35,900 nucleotides of DNA from Bacteroidetes bacterium GWF2_49_14 (GCA_001769295.1 MEOR01000141.1:1-35900); one strand, 5' to 3'. Shown: positions 17,395-25,705, counted from the stretch's first letter. Made by a program: numbers and translations. Notes: generated by a model not told the origin, from the letters alone.

Positions 17395-18411
17395 CTATAT
17401 TTTATTTCTCTGACCCAGGATTTCTTCGGCTAACCGATAAACCTGGCCGGGTGTCACTAAATCCATGCAAATCATGGGGTGATCAGTCCGGTGGCAAGGT
17501 TTAGCACCATATACCGAACAAGGCCTGCAAAAAGCTTCAGGAGAGGAAGTATACAATGAATAGGTATCCGGCTGACCCAGTGCTGAAAAACCAAAGGCCG
17601 GATCGGTGGCACCCCAAACTGAAAGGGTGGGGACTCCTGCCAGTGCGGCGAGATGCATGTTCGCAGAATCCATGGAAATAAACAGATCCAGCGAACGTAT
17701 CAATTCAACCTCCTTATCAGGATTAAGGGTCCCGGCAATGTTGATAACAGAAGGTTTTTTTATGGCCTCCAGGTTAGCCTGATCTTCTAGTCCGCCAAAT
17801 AGGTAAATTGTGGACTTGTAATTAGTTAATAATTTGTCAATCAGTGCAATGACATGTTCCTGGCTCCAGTTCTTCGTGCTGTGCCTGGCAAGCGGGGCAA
17901 TCCCGATCTGAAAAAGATCATGACTATTCTTGACATGACCCCTTTTTTCCAATGGCTGGTGCTGAATGGTGCCATAATAACCGGCGCGGTTAAAAACCTC
18001 AAGATACCGTTTGGTGGTATGCGGAATCTTCACCCCTTTCCTCCCTTTCAGTATCTGACGCCTCAAGCCACGGTATTTCCTGATCCGGTATACCCGGTGA
18101 AACCCGATAGAATAAAGTAAGTCCAGAAAATATGTTCTCCAAACCCCATGCAAATCAATTACTTTTTCGATTGGGTAACGCCTGAGCTCTTTATATAACC
18201 GGAGTAGCCCAAGAAAGCCTTTGTGCCTGTTTTGAGGGTCGAATTCAATGATATGCAGGTTCCTGATCTCCTTAAAGTAGGCTGCGAATCGGCCCTGTGT
18301 AACCAAAACCATAGCCAGGTCCTGATTTTCCCTGCTAATTCCCTGCAAAACAGGGAGGGTCAGCAGAACATCTCCCATCGATGACAGGCGTAAAATCAGG
18401 ATCGTACTCAT
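17395..18411 (-). CDS. Glycosyltransferase family 9 (ADP-heptose:LPS heptosyltransferase-like)
   Basis: 338 aa, GT-B fold family 9 transferase that adds a heptose or related sugar to the LPS core at the cytoplasmic face of the inner membrane. The N-terminus ILILRLSSMGDVLLTLPVL is the family's acceptor-side glycine/asp loop; IDLHGVWRTYF is the second conserved block; and the C-terminal half carries the nucleotide-sugar site FISMDSANMHLAALAGVP and SVWGATDPAFGF. A Cys cluster near the end (FCRPCSVYGAKPCHR...ICMD) is shared by many Bacteroidota GT9 enzymes. The start codon abuts the TAA of the DUF6165 gene with no spacer, so the two are translationally coupled. The exact sugar is not predictable from the sequence. 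Confidence 0.88.
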   Translation of the reverse strand: MSTILILRLSSMGDVLLTLPVLQGISRENQDLAMVLVTQGRFAAYFKEIRNLHIIEFDPQNRHKGFLGLLRLYKELRRYPIEKVIDLHGVWRTYFLDLLYSIGFHRVYRIRKYRGLRRQILKGRKGVKIPHTTKRYLEVFNRAGYYGTIQHQPLEKRGHVKNSHDLFQIGIAPLARHSTKNWSQEHVIALIDKLLTNYKSTIYLFGGLEDQANLEAIKKPSVINIAGTLNPDKEVELIRSLDLFISMDSANMHLAALAGVPTLSVWGATDPAFGFSALGQPDTYSLYTSSPEAFCRPCSVYGAKPCHRTDHPMICMDLVTPGQVYRLAEEILGQRNKI

Positions 18412-18783
18412 TTAGTATCCGGAATAGGATTTTTCTTCATGCAAGGCCGAACCAGTCTGGAGGTTTATTTGTTTCTTAATGGCTGCGCGCTGATCATTCA
18501 ATAAATAAACAGACCTCGCTGCCTCAATGAAGCCCTCTCCAAAGTCTTGACAAGCCTCGTAATTTCTTATCACATCCTCAGTTTCCCACAGCCTGAGGTT
18601 AACTCCCCTGAGTTCGCTTAGTAAGCCGGGTACTAAAGCTGCGATCTCACTGGACAGGGTTGAGATCAGGTCGTATTCTGCCAGAATGTTACCCCTTTTG
18701 TCCGGATTCTCAATTTTTGACAACTTGATCTCAAGTATCGATAGCTTATCAAGCAGCTCTCCGTTGGATATTTCAACTTTCAT
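18412..18783 (-). CDS. DUF6165 family small protein
   Basis: 123 aa soluble, largely helical protein. The N-terminus MKVEISNGELLDKLSILEIKL and the following ENPDKRGN, then the WETEDVIRNYE block, agree with the DUF6165 family, whose members typically sit among LPS and glycosyltransferase genes. No catalytic motif is visible. It is directly upstream of and coupled to the GT9 gene, so a helper role in LPS core assembly or polysaccharide handling is inferred from position only. The upstream 116-base divergent region also serves the metal locus. Confidence 0.75.
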   Translation of the reverse strand: MKVEISNGELLDKLSILEIKLSKIENPDKRGNILAEYDLISTLSSEIAALVPGLLSELRGVNLRLWETEDVIRNYEACQDFGEGFIEAARSVYLLNDQRAAIKKQINLQTGSALHEEKSYSGY

Positions 18784-18858
18784 TGTGAAAAGATAGACAA
18801 TTATTTGAACGCAGATTTATAAAAAAAATGGCCCGCATATTGATTATTAACAAATAAT

Positions 18859-18887
18859 TAAGTCGGATATCAAACAGATCTGACTTA
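18859..18887. promoter_or_regulatory. Operator-like imperfect inverted repeat before the metal locus
   Basis: Left arm TAAGTCGGATAT (18859-18870), five-base spacer, right arm AGATCTGACTTA (18876-18887); ten of twelve positions are complementary. It ends 12 bases before the ATG of the Cys/His-rich gene, a position suited to a repressor or activator dimer. The divergent DUF6165 gene shares the region. TTATTTTG, overlapping the right arm, is a one-mismatch -7 box, so binding there could block transcription. Which regulator would bind is unknown. Confidence 0.45.
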
Positions 18888-18899
18888 TTTTGTGGTGAT

Positions 18900-19331
18900 A
18901 TGGCAAAGAGATTCATCAGCATACTGGTATCCTTTTCTGTTTTACTGGGTTCTATAGGCATTCATGTTATCGAGCACCATTGCATTGGGTGCGGTGGTGA
19001 CCGGTTGGAAATCGTTTCGGTCGGATTGCCTGAGAGTCATGCTGATAGTTGCTGCGGGGAGGAATCAACAAATTCTTGCAGCGAATCGCATCATTGTGAG
19101 GATGACAATTGCTGCTTTCCGTCATTGCTGACCCTTCATCAGGGCCTGACGGATGATGAGGGCATCAGCCTGATCAAAGCCACGGTAAAGGGCATCTCTT
19201 TTGCACCAGCGGTTCTGGAAGTCTTTGCCGGACTGGTTCCCTTGGAAAATACGATCAGATCCGGAAGTATCGGGTTACCCGGATTAATCCATAGCCGGCA
19301 CTCAGCCGGCTACTTTCCGTACAGGTGCTGA
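18900..19331 (+). CDS. Small exported Cys/His-rich protein of the metal locus
   Basis: 143 aa. A signal-like hydrophobic segment (FISILVSFSVLLGSIGIHVI) is followed by a soft-metal-ligand-rich region: HHCIGC at 26-31, CC at 51-52, Cys60, HHC at 64-66 and CC at 71-72, with acidic residues between. This pattern resembles the Bacteroidota HYC_CC_PP family that occurs next to TonB receptors and heavy-metal proteins; the assignment is tentative because the first motif reads HHC and the PP pair is absent. It is the first gene of a plus-strand set with the TonB receptor (57 bases on) and an HMA protein. A periplasmic metal-binding or chaperone role for copper or a similar ion is inferred. Confidence 0.65.
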   Translation: MAKRFISILVSFSVLLGSIGIHVIEHHCIGCGGDRLEIVSVGLPESHADSCCGEESTNSCSESHHCEDDNCCFPSLLTLHQGLTDDEGISLIKATVKGISFAPAVLEVFAGLVPLENTIRSGSIGLPGLIHSRHSAGYFPYRC

Positions 19332-19388
19332 GAAGATTAGTAGTTGCCATCACTTTGAGCAATCTATTAATCTTTAATCAGTTACAAA

Positions 19389-21611
19389 ATGAAGCACAAA
19401 ATATATCTTTTAAGTCTTTTAATTCTTATCCCAATAGCCAGCATGGCTCAATTGGTTTCAGGCACTGTTTTTGAAACTATCGAATCAAAGAAGAGTCCGG
19501 TTCCCGGAGTGAATGTACACTGGTCGGGCTCTCAGATTGGAACCACAACGGATGCGCAGGGAAAATTTCAGCTGTTTAAACCCGATACCTATTCTCAGCT
19601 TGTTTTCAGTTTTGTGGGATATAAATCCGATACAGTAAGCATTCCCGGTGCTGCAGCAGGGCTGGAGATCATGCTGATACCCGGACAGGAACTGGCTGAG
19701 GTAAGAATCGTTCAGCGTAATCCGGGTGCACATATCGATCGTCTTGCACCTATCCAGACTGAAAAAATCACTTATGCGGAACTCTGTAAAGCGGCTTGCT
19801 GCAACCTTGCAGAAAGCTTTACTACAAATGCTTCGGTCGATGCTTACTATTCAAATGCCGTTACCGGAGCCCGGCAGATCAGGCTGCTTGGACTAGACGG
19901 AATCTATGTTCAGCTCCTGACCGAAAATATTCCGACGATGAGGGGTGTTGCAAGTTCATACGGCCTCTCCTTCTTCCCGGGACCATGGATGGAAGGAATC
20001 ATGATCTCCAAAGGCACCGCTTCAGTCAAGAACGGGTATGAATCCATTGCCGGTCAGATCAATGTAGAATATCTGAAACCCAATACAGCTGACAAGCTTC
20101 TTCTGAATTTGTTCCTGAGTAACGCGGGCAGAAAAGAGGGCAATCTGGCTACAAGCGTAAAATTCAACGATCATCTGAGCACCGCCGTTCTGGCCCATTT
20201 CAGCGATGACCAGCAGAAGGAAGACCACAATGGCGACAGCTTTCTGGATGAACCACTCTACCGGCAATACAATGTGCTGAACCGGTGGTACTTTTCAAAT
20301 GAAAACATCAGAATGCACGCAGGAGTGCGTCTTTTGAAGGAGGACCGCTATTCGGGACAAATGGATTTTGATCAGACCCAGCCCCGTGATGTTGAGCATC
20401 CGTACGGGATCGGAATCAATACCAAACGGGTGGAAGGATTTCTTAAGCTTGGTTATGTTTTTAATAATGAGCTAAATTCAAGTTTCGGAAGCATAAACTC
20501 ACTTTCCTATCATGACCAGCAATCCTTCTATGGGATCCGGAACTATTCAGGCAAGCAATTCAATTACTACCTGAATCTCATGTACCAGACAGATATTGTC
20601 AACAGCAAGCATACCCTGGTTTCGGGATTCAGTTTTAACCTTGATAATTACGATGAATCCCTTGACAGCCTGGTTTCTGGCCGGGATGAGAGAGTGCCGG
20701 GTGTCTATTCCGAATATTCATTCAAGCCTTCGGAGCATTTTAATGTTCTGGCTGGTATGCGGCTCGATTACCACAATCTCTATGGCCTGATGTTTACTCC
20801 GCGCATACACGCCCGGTTCGACATCGAGGGACACACTCATTTCAGGCTGTCAGCCGGTAAAGGATACCGTTCGCCGATGGTGATTGCAGAGAACAACCAT
20901 TTTCTGGCAAACTCCCGTAGAATTATTCTGGAACCAAGCCTCAGGCAGGAAGAGGCCTGGAATTTCGGGTTGAACATAACACATTATGTACCGATCGGAA
21001 TACAACCCCTGGCCATTTCAGGGGAAGTGTACCGGACCAGTTTCCTTGAACAGGTTATTGTTGACCTGGATTCAAGCGTTGACGAAGTGAGGTTCTCAAA
21101 CCTTGACGGTAAATCATTCTCAAATAATTACCAGGTTGAACTGACCGGGCAATTCATCAGGGGACTTGAAACAAAGGTTGCTTTCAGATATACCGATGTA
21201 CGCTATACTTTTCAGGGCGATCTGATTGAGAAACCCCTGATCAGCAGGTATAAAGGATTATTCGTGGCGTCCTATCAAACTCCGCTCAAGAAGTGGCAGT
21301 TTGACCTCACCTGCCAGTTTAATGGCCCCGGCCGAATACCGTCCACAGCAGCTAACGGAGAAATGCACAGCATGCCAGACTCGTTTGATGCCTATACCAT
21401 TATAAATTCTCAGATCACAAAATACTTCAGAACCTGGGATCTTTATCTTGGGGTCGAAAACCTGACTGATTTCCGTCAGATGCATGGGGTTATAGCAGGT
21501 GATCAGCCATTTGGCGATCACTTCGATTCATCCCTGATATGGGGGCCGCTGCATGGACGGAAAATCTATGTCGGTTTCAGATATCGGATTGAAAGAGAAG
21601 AAGAGGAATAG
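19389..21611 (+). CDS. TonB-dependent outer-membrane receptor, probable metal uptake
   Basis: 740 aa. Signal peptide 1-20 (...IPIASMAQ), then a carboxypeptidase-regulatory-like beta-sandwich (about 22-96: VSGTVFE...PVPGVNVHW..GTTTDAQGKFQL), plug (about 120-235: IRLLGLDGIYVQLLTENIP...GIMISKGTASVKNGYESIAGQINVEY) and a 22-strand-type barrel ending in YVGFRYRI. No TonB box is clear. The plug carries CKAACC at 133-138 followed by NLAESF, a motif found in receptors located beside HMA-domain genes and plausibly a soft-metal ligand. Neighbours (Cys/His-rich exported protein upstream, HMA protein 33 bases downstream) point to transport of copper or a copper chelate rather than sugar; there is no SusD partner. 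Substrate is inference. Confidence 0.85.
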   Translation: MKHKIYLLSLLILIPIASMAQLVSGTVFETIESKKSPVPGVNVHWSGSQIGTTTDAQGKFQLFKPDTYSQLVFSFVGYKSDTVSIPGAAAGLEIMLIPGQELAEVRIVQRNPGAHIDRLAPIQTEKITYAELCKAACCNLAESFTTNASVDAYYSNAVTGARQIRLLGLDGIYVQLLTENIPTMRGVASSYGLSFFPGPWMEGIMISKGTASVKNGYESIAGQINVEYLKPNTADKLLLNLFLSNAGRKEGNLATSVKFNDHLSTAVLAHFSDDQQKEDHNGDSFLDEPLYRQYNVLNRWYFSNENIRMHAGVRLLKEDRYSGQMDFDQTQPRDVEHPYGIGINTKRVEGFLKLGYVFNNELNSSFGSINSLSYHDQQSFYGIRNYSGKQFNYYLNLMYQTDIVNSKHTLVSGFSFNLDNYDESLDSLVSGRDERVPGVYSEYSFKPSEHFNVLAGMRLDYHNLYGLMFTPRIHARFDIEGHTHFRLSAGKGYRSPMVIAENNHFLANSRRIILEPSLRQEEAWNFGLNITHYVPIGIQPLAISGEVYRTSFLEQVIVDLDSSVDEVRFSNLDGKSFSNNYQVELTGQFIRGLETKVAFRYTDVRYTFQGDLIEKPLISRYKGLFVASYQTPLKKWQFDLTCQFNGPGRIPSTAANGEMHSMPDSFDAYTIINSQITKYFRTWDLYLGVENLTDFRQMHGVIAGDQPFGDHFDSSLIWGPLHGRKIYVGFRYRIEREEEE

Positions 21612-21644
21612 ATAAGATATTTACAATTAAATCCGTAAACAGTT

Positions 21645-21971
21645 ATGAAAAAAATGTTTAAAACCTTTGCCGCCCTGATCCTTATTCAGGTTGCCTTTGC
21701 CGGAACTATCAGCCTGATTGCGCAGGACAAAGCCGGTAAAGCAGAAAAAGTTAAAACGATGAAATGCTGGGCTTCCATGACTTGTGCAAACTGTCAGGCA
21801 AAAATCGAGAAAAACATTGCGTATGAAAAAGGGGTTAAGGATCTGGTAGTTGATCTCCCATCCAAAATTGTAACGATTACTTACCGCACCGACAAAACCT
21901 CACCTGAAAAACTGGAAAAAGCCATTCAGAAATTAGGCTTTAAAACGGAGACAGTGGTGGAAAAAAAATAG
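21645..21971 (+). CDS. Exported heavy-metal-associated (HMA) domain protein
   Basis: 108 aa, with a signal peptide (FKTFAALILIQVAFAGTISLIA, then QDKAG) and one HMA ferredoxin-like domain. The metal site is MTCANC at 45-50 (Cys47, Cys50), with another Cys at 41; the rest (AKIEKNI...VKDLVVDLPSKIVTITY...KAIQKLGFK) follows the CopZ/Atx1 pattern in order. Standard HMA sites read MxCxxC, so binding of copper(I) or a similar soft ion is expected. Being exported, it should act in the periplasm as a chaperone or sensor partner for the TonB receptor upstream. Last gene before a strong terminator. Confidence 0.88.
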   Translation: MKKMFKTFAALILIQVAFAGTISLIAQDKAGKAEKVKTMKCWASMTCANCQAKIEKNIAYEKGVKDLVVDLPSKIVTITYRTDKTSPEKLEKAIQKLGFKTETVVEKK

Positions 21972-21992
21972 CTTGGCATCTTAGTTTGTTTG

Positions 21993-22025
21993 AAAGCCGT
22001 CCTCATCCGACGGCTTTTTTTTTTT
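21993..22025 (+). terminator. Strong intrinsic terminator of the metal locus
   Basis: AAAGCCGTC (21993-22001) pairs perfectly with GACGGCTTT (22009-22017) around a seven-base loop, followed by an uninterrupted T run to 22025. It separates the metal genes from argR. Confidence 0.9.
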
Positions 22026-22072
22026 AAAAAATTTGGTGAAGTCCTAAATAAGTAATAATTATGCATCGAAAA

Positions 22073-22086
22073 TGTAAAATTATACA
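22073..22086. promoter_or_regulatory. ARG-box-like palindrome abutting the argR start codon
   Basis: TGTAAAATTATACA, 12 of 14 positions self-complementary, with the TGnA....TnCA layout of ArgR half-sites. It ends one base before the argR ATG. A second weaker half-palindrome (TGCAT and ATGTA around five bases, 22062-22076) overlaps its left side. This predicts autorepression by ArgR. Confidence 0.5.
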
Positions 22087-22563
22087 ATGGATAGGTTATC
22101 AAGACAGGAAGTTATCATGCTGATTCTTCGGGACCAGTGGATAAGAAATCAGGAAGAGCTTCAAAAAGCCCTGGAAAACAAAGGATTTGAAGCCACACAG
22201 GCAACGCTGTCAAGAGATCTCAGACAGCTGCACGTAATGAAGATCATGGACCCGGTGCGCGGCTCGCGCTACATCCTTCCTGAGGATAAGGATATGAGGG
22301 AAGCAATGAATCGCTTGCCCGATCATATGGACGGCGTATTGTCAATTGAATTTTCAGGGCAGTTCGGCGTGATCCGGACACTGCCGGGATTTGCAAATGG
22401 AATTGCATTTACCATTGATTATCAGCAGATACCTGAAATAATGGGAACCATAGCAGGAGACGATACCATTCTCATTATACTTAAGGAGGGAGTCTCCAAA
22501 AACCTTATTGCCGGAATTCTGAGCAGCAGATTCCCGGGAATATCTTATAAATTGATTGGATAA
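22087..22563 (+). CDS. argR: Arginine repressor
   Basis: 158 aa transcription factor controlling arginine genes. Residues 1-65 are the winged helix-turn-helix (SRQEVIMLILRDQWIRNQEELQKALENKG...TQATLSRDLRQL), including the invariant SRDLR recognition segment. Residues 80-158 are the oligomerisation and arginine-binding domain with TLPGFANGIAFTID and the IAGDDTILIILK segment, whose paired Asp residues contact arginine. Length is normal. It is followed after 27 bases by argG, and both genes have ARG-box-like sequences just before their start codons. It therefore likely controls itself and argGH. Confidence 0.95.
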   Translation: MDRLSRQEVIMLILRDQWIRNQEELQKALENKGFEATQATLSRDLRQLHVMKIMDPVRGSRYILPEDKDMREAMNRLPDHMDGVLSIEFSGQFGVIRTLPGFANGIAFTIDYQQIPEIMGTIAGDDTILIILKEGVSKNLIAGILSSRFPGISYKLIG

Positions 22564-22565
22564 TT

Positions 22566-22579
22566 TGAATAATAATACA
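22566..22579. promoter_or_regulatory. ARG-box-like site between argR and argG
   Basis: TGAATAATAATACA matches the E. coli ARG-box core TGAAT-WWWW-ATTCA at 13 of 14 positions. It lies right after the argR stop and ends 11 bases before the argG ATG. It resembles the site before argR (11 of 14 identical), which supports a real operator. Confidence 0.55.
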
Positions 22580-22590
22580 TTCCGAATACG

Positions 22591-23847
22591 ATGAAAAACA
22601 AAGTGGTTTTGGCTTACAGCGGGGGTCTGGATACTTCGGTAATCCTTAAATGGCTAATAAACAAGGGATATCAGGTTATCTGCTATGTAGGCGATGTCGG
22701 GCAGGGAGATAATTATAAGGAGGTTGAAGCCAAAGCCCTTGCATTAGGCGCTTCTAAAGTCTTTGTTGAAGATCTTAGGCATGAACTGGTCACGGATTAT
22801 ATTTTTCCGGCATTGAGGGGAAACGCAATGTATGAAGGCCGGTACCTTCTTGGTACGGCTATTGCCCGACCTTTAATTGCCAAGCGGCAGGTGGAGATTG
22901 CAAAGAAGGAAAATTGCCTGTTTCTGTCGCATGGCTCAACCGGGAAGGGAAATGACCAGGTCAGGTTTGAATTTGCCTATTATGCCCTGTATCCGGAAGC
23001 TAAAATCATATCCCCATGGAAGGATCCGGAATTCCTCCGGGAGTTTAAAGGAAGAACCGACATGATTCGTTATGCCAAGGAAAATAATATTCCGGTTAAA
23101 GTAACAGTTGATAAGAGTTATAGTGAGGATGAAAACCTCATGCACATCAGCCACGAGGCCGGTATCCTGGAGAACCCATCCGAAAGATGCCCGGAGCATG
23201 TTTACTCGAAATCACTCTCGCCAATGATGGCTCCGGACAAGGAGACCCTTATCGAGATTGAATTTGAAAACGGTACACCGGTCCGGATTAAGAACCTGGA
23301 AGACGAAGTTGAAAAGACAGATCCGCTGGAACTTTTTGAATATGCAAATCATATAGCAGGAATTAATGGGGTAGGCAGGATCGATCTTGTCGAAAACCGG
23401 TTTATCGGAATTAAGTCCCGCGGAATCTATGAAACACCCGGCGGCTATCTGCTGTGGGCGGCGCATCGCGACCTGGAAGGGATCGCCATGGACAAGGAAG
23501 TTATGCACCTTCGGGATATGTTGATTCCCAAGTATGCTGAGCTGATTTATAACGGCTTATGGTTCTCTCCGGAAATGGACTTCCTGCTGGCCGCCTTCAA
23601 CAAAAGCCAGGAGCAGATCAACGGCACGGTAGTGGTTTCACTGTACAAGGGTAATGCAATGCCTGTCTACCGCAGCTCTCCGGTCAGCCTGTATGATCAG
23701 GATCTTTCCTCCATGGATATCGAAGGTGGCTTTGATGCAACTGACAGCCGTGGTTTCATAAACATTAACGCTATCCGTCTGAAAGCACATTATTTGGTGC
23801 TCCGGAAGAAGCAACCCTACAAATGGCGTCCGGCATTCCTCAAATAG
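22591..23847 (+). CDS. argG: Argininosuccinate synthase
   Basis: 418 aa cytosolic enzyme joining citrulline and aspartate with ATP to make argininosuccinate, the penultimate step of arginine synthesis. The P-loop-like PP motif AYSGGLDTS is at 8-16. [15 protein letters not shown] (113-127) is the citrulline/aspartate site, with Ser where many relatives have Ala or Cys. [15 protein letters not shown] and [18 protein letters not shown] are the other family blocks. Slightly longer than the ~400 aa norm but intact. It sits between argR and argH, separated from argH by only six bases. Probably repressed by ArgR through the site at 22566. Confidence 0.96.
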   Translation: MKNKVVLAYSGGLDTSVILKWLINKGYQVICYVGDVGQGDNYKEVEAKALALGASKVFVEDLRHELVTDYIFPALRGNAMYEGRYLLGTAIARPLIAKRQVEIAKKENCLFLSHGSTGKGNDQVRFEFAYYALYPEAKIISPWKDPEFLREFKGRTDMIRYAKENNIPVKVTVDKSYSEDENLMHISHEAGILENPSERCPEHVYSKSLSPMMAPDKETLIEIEFENGTPVRIKNLEDEVEKTDPLELFEYANHIAGINGVGRIDLVENRFIGIKSRGIYETPGGYLLWAAHRDLEGIAMDKEVMHLRDMLIPKYAELIYNGLWFSPEMDFLLAAFNKSQEQINGTVVVSLYKGNAMPVYRSSPVSLYDQDLSSMDIEGGFDATDSRGFININAIRLKAHYLVLRKKQPYKWRPAFLK

Positions 23848-23853
23848 AAAGGT

Positions 23854-25050
23854 ATGAAGCTTTGGCAAACAACTGATTCCCTCGATTCGCGGGTTGAATC
23901 CTTTACAACCGGACTCGATCCCGAATTGGACCATGAGATTATCCCTTATGATTGTGCTGCCAGCATTGCGCACGCGTCCATGCTGGCGTCCATTGGGGTT
24001 TTAACCATGGATGAAGCAAAATCCATCAAGGATGCACTGGTTGAGATTGTGGAACTGCATGAGAAAGACCAGTTCCATGTGGCTTATGATCAGGAAGACG
24101 GACATACTGCCATCGAAATCTATCTTGTTGAAAAACTGGGAGATACCGGAAAGAAAGTTCATACCGGAAGATCACGGAATGATCAGGTGCTGACTGCGGT
24201 CCGACTGTATGAGATTGAAGCGATGCACAGGATCATCAGTCAGGTTGAAACCCTCGCTGGAAAATTCGGTCAGTTTGCATCAAAATATGTTGATCTTCCG
24301 ATACCAGGATATACCCACACCAGAAAAGCCATGCCCTTTACTGTAGGCCAGTGGGCAGGGGCATTTCAGGATTCCATGAACGATAATCTGATTTTATTGA
24401 AGGCTACACTTAGTGTGGTCGATCAGAATCCATTGGGAACCGGCGCCGGATATGGAGTACCGTTGCCTGTTGATCGTGAGCTGACTACTGGCTTGCTGGG
24501 TTTCTCAAAAGTTATGTCAAATCCGATGTATGCCCAGAACAGCAGGGGTAAGTTTGAAGCCCGCATCCTCAACGATTGCCTGATGGTGCTCTATGACCTG
24601 AATAAGTTTGCTTCCGATGTGATCTTTTTCTCCCTTCCCGATCTGGGGTATTTTACACTCGACAGTTCACTTGTAACGGGCTCCTCCATTATGCCGCACA
24701 AGCAAAATCCCGATGTCCTCGAGCTTTTAAGGGCGTCAATACATCAGGTGGCAGGTTATGAATATCAGCTAAAAAACATTCCACTTAACCTGATTTCCGG
24801 TTACCATCGGGATCTCCAGGTGACCAAGGAACCCATCATCCGTGGACTGAAAATTTCCCGGGATGCCATTGGGGTTACCTCCGTGGTACTCGATGGACTG
24901 CAGGTTAACACCGAACAACTGGCAGGTTCGATGACCGATGAGCTTTTATCAGTGAAAAAAGTAATGGACCTGGTAAAGTCAGGGATGCCTTTCCGCGATG
25001 CCTACCGCAAAATTGCCGAACTCTACAAACCGGAGAAACCGACGGACTGA
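23854..25050 (+). CDS. argH: Argininosuccinate lyase, short C-terminus
   Basis: 398 aa member of the aspartase/fumarase superfamily, splitting argininosuccinate into arginine and fumarate in a homotetramer. It has the family's three conserved regions: HTGRSRNDQV (about 103-112), PIPGYTHTRKAMP with the catalytic His, and the signature GSSIMPHKQNPD (about 276-287) carrying the catalytic Ser loop. FRDAYRKIAELYKPEKPTD ends the protein, roughly 40-60 residues earlier than typical ArgH, so the final helical C-terminal piece (which includes no catalytic residue) is missing or reduced. The stop is followed within four bases by the converging nth gene, leaving no room for a lost tail. Activity is still likely. 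Confidence 0.92.
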   Translation: MKLWQTTDSLDSRVESFTTGLDPELDHEIIPYDCAASIAHASMLASIGVLTMDEAKSIKDALVEIVELHEKDQFHVAYDQEDGHTAIEIYLVEKLGDTGKKVHTGRSRNDQVLTAVRLYEIEAMHRIISQVETLAGKFGQFASKYVDLPIPGYTHTRKAMPFTVGQWAGAFQDSMNDNLILLKATLSVVDQNPLGTGAGYGVPLPVDRELTTGLLGFSKVMSNPMYAQNSRGKFEARILNDCLMVLYDLNKFASDVIFFSLPDLGYFTLDSSLVTGSSIMPHKQNPDVLELLRASIHQVAGYEYQLKNIPLNLISGYHRDLQVTKEPIIRGLKISRDAIGVTSVVLDGLQVNTEQLAGSMTDELLSVKKVMDLVKSGMPFRDAYRKIAELYKPEKPTD

Positions 25051-25054
25051 TCTG

Positions 25055-25705
25055 TCAGCCCTTCTTTTGTTCGTTTTTGAGAAAAAAACTGCAGTGACTG
25101 CTTAGTCCGCAAGCCTCGCACTTTGGCTTGCGGGCCACGCATACATACCTCCCGTGAAGGATAAGCCAATGATGAGCTATTGAGTATAATTCGGGCTTGA
25201 TATGAGACGTAAGTTGCTTTTCCGTTTCAAGGGGAGTTTTCGCCCCTGTTGTTAATCCAAGCCTTGCTGATACCCGATGAACGTGTGTGTCCACAGCCAA
25301 TGCCTGCTTGTTGAAAGCCACAGATCCGATTACATTTGCCGTTTTTCGGCCAATCCCGGGCAAGGTCATAAGCGCATCAATATCTTCCGGAAGCTGGCCC
25401 CCGAAATCCTGAACTACCTTTTTTGCCGCTGCAATCAGATGGGTTGCCTTGCTGTTCGGATAGGAGCAACTCCTGATAATCTCAAATACCTCGTCCTGGC
25501 TGGCAACCGAAAGCGATGCCAGGGTTGGGTAATGTTCGAAGAAGACCGGGGTCAGCAGGTTAACCCGCTTGTCGGTGCATTGGGCAGAAAGCATTACCGC
25601 CACCATTAATTGGTAAGGATCCTGATACCTGAGCTCAGTTTCAGCTACAGGCATATTTTCCTGGAACCAATTGATAATGGCGGTATACCTTGCTTTTATA
25701 TTCAT
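25055..25705 (-). CDS. nth: Endonuclease III (DNA glycosylase/AP lyase)
   Basis: 216 aa base-excision repair enzyme removing oxidised pyrimidines. The helix-hairpin-helix LPGIGRKTANVI spans about 115-126 with catalytic Lys121; the catalytic Asp139 lies in AVDTHVHRVSARLG. The 4Fe-4S cluster loop is Cys189, Cys196, Cys199 and Cys205 (C-X6-C-X2-C-X5-C). All key residues are intact and the length is normal. Its ATG abuts the TAA of the DUF4340 gene with no gap, so it is translated as the last gene of the ABC-transporter unit. Its stop faces argH at four bases. Confidence 0.96.
   Translation of the reverse strand: MNIKARYTAIINWFQENMPVAETELRYQDPYQLMVAVMLSAQCTDKRVNLLTPVFFEHYPTLASLSVASQDEVFEIIRSCSYPNSKATHLIAAAKKVVQDFGGQLPEDIDALMTLPGIGRKTANVIGSVAFNKQALAVDTHVHRVSARLGLTTGAKTPLETEKQLTSHIKPELYSIAHHWLILHGRYVCVARKPKCEACGLSSHCSFFLKNEQKKG

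Noticed and set aside
19290-19320. AGCCGGC direct repeat near the end of the Cys/His-rich gene as a terminator
   Set aside because: The repeat is within the coding frame, has no T run, and the TonB receptor gene continues 57 bases after the stop.
25000-25060. Frameshift as the cause of the short ArgH
   Set aside because: Only four bases separate its stop from the converging nth stop, and the conserved nth C-terminus occupies the following sequence, so a hidden ArgH tail is not there.
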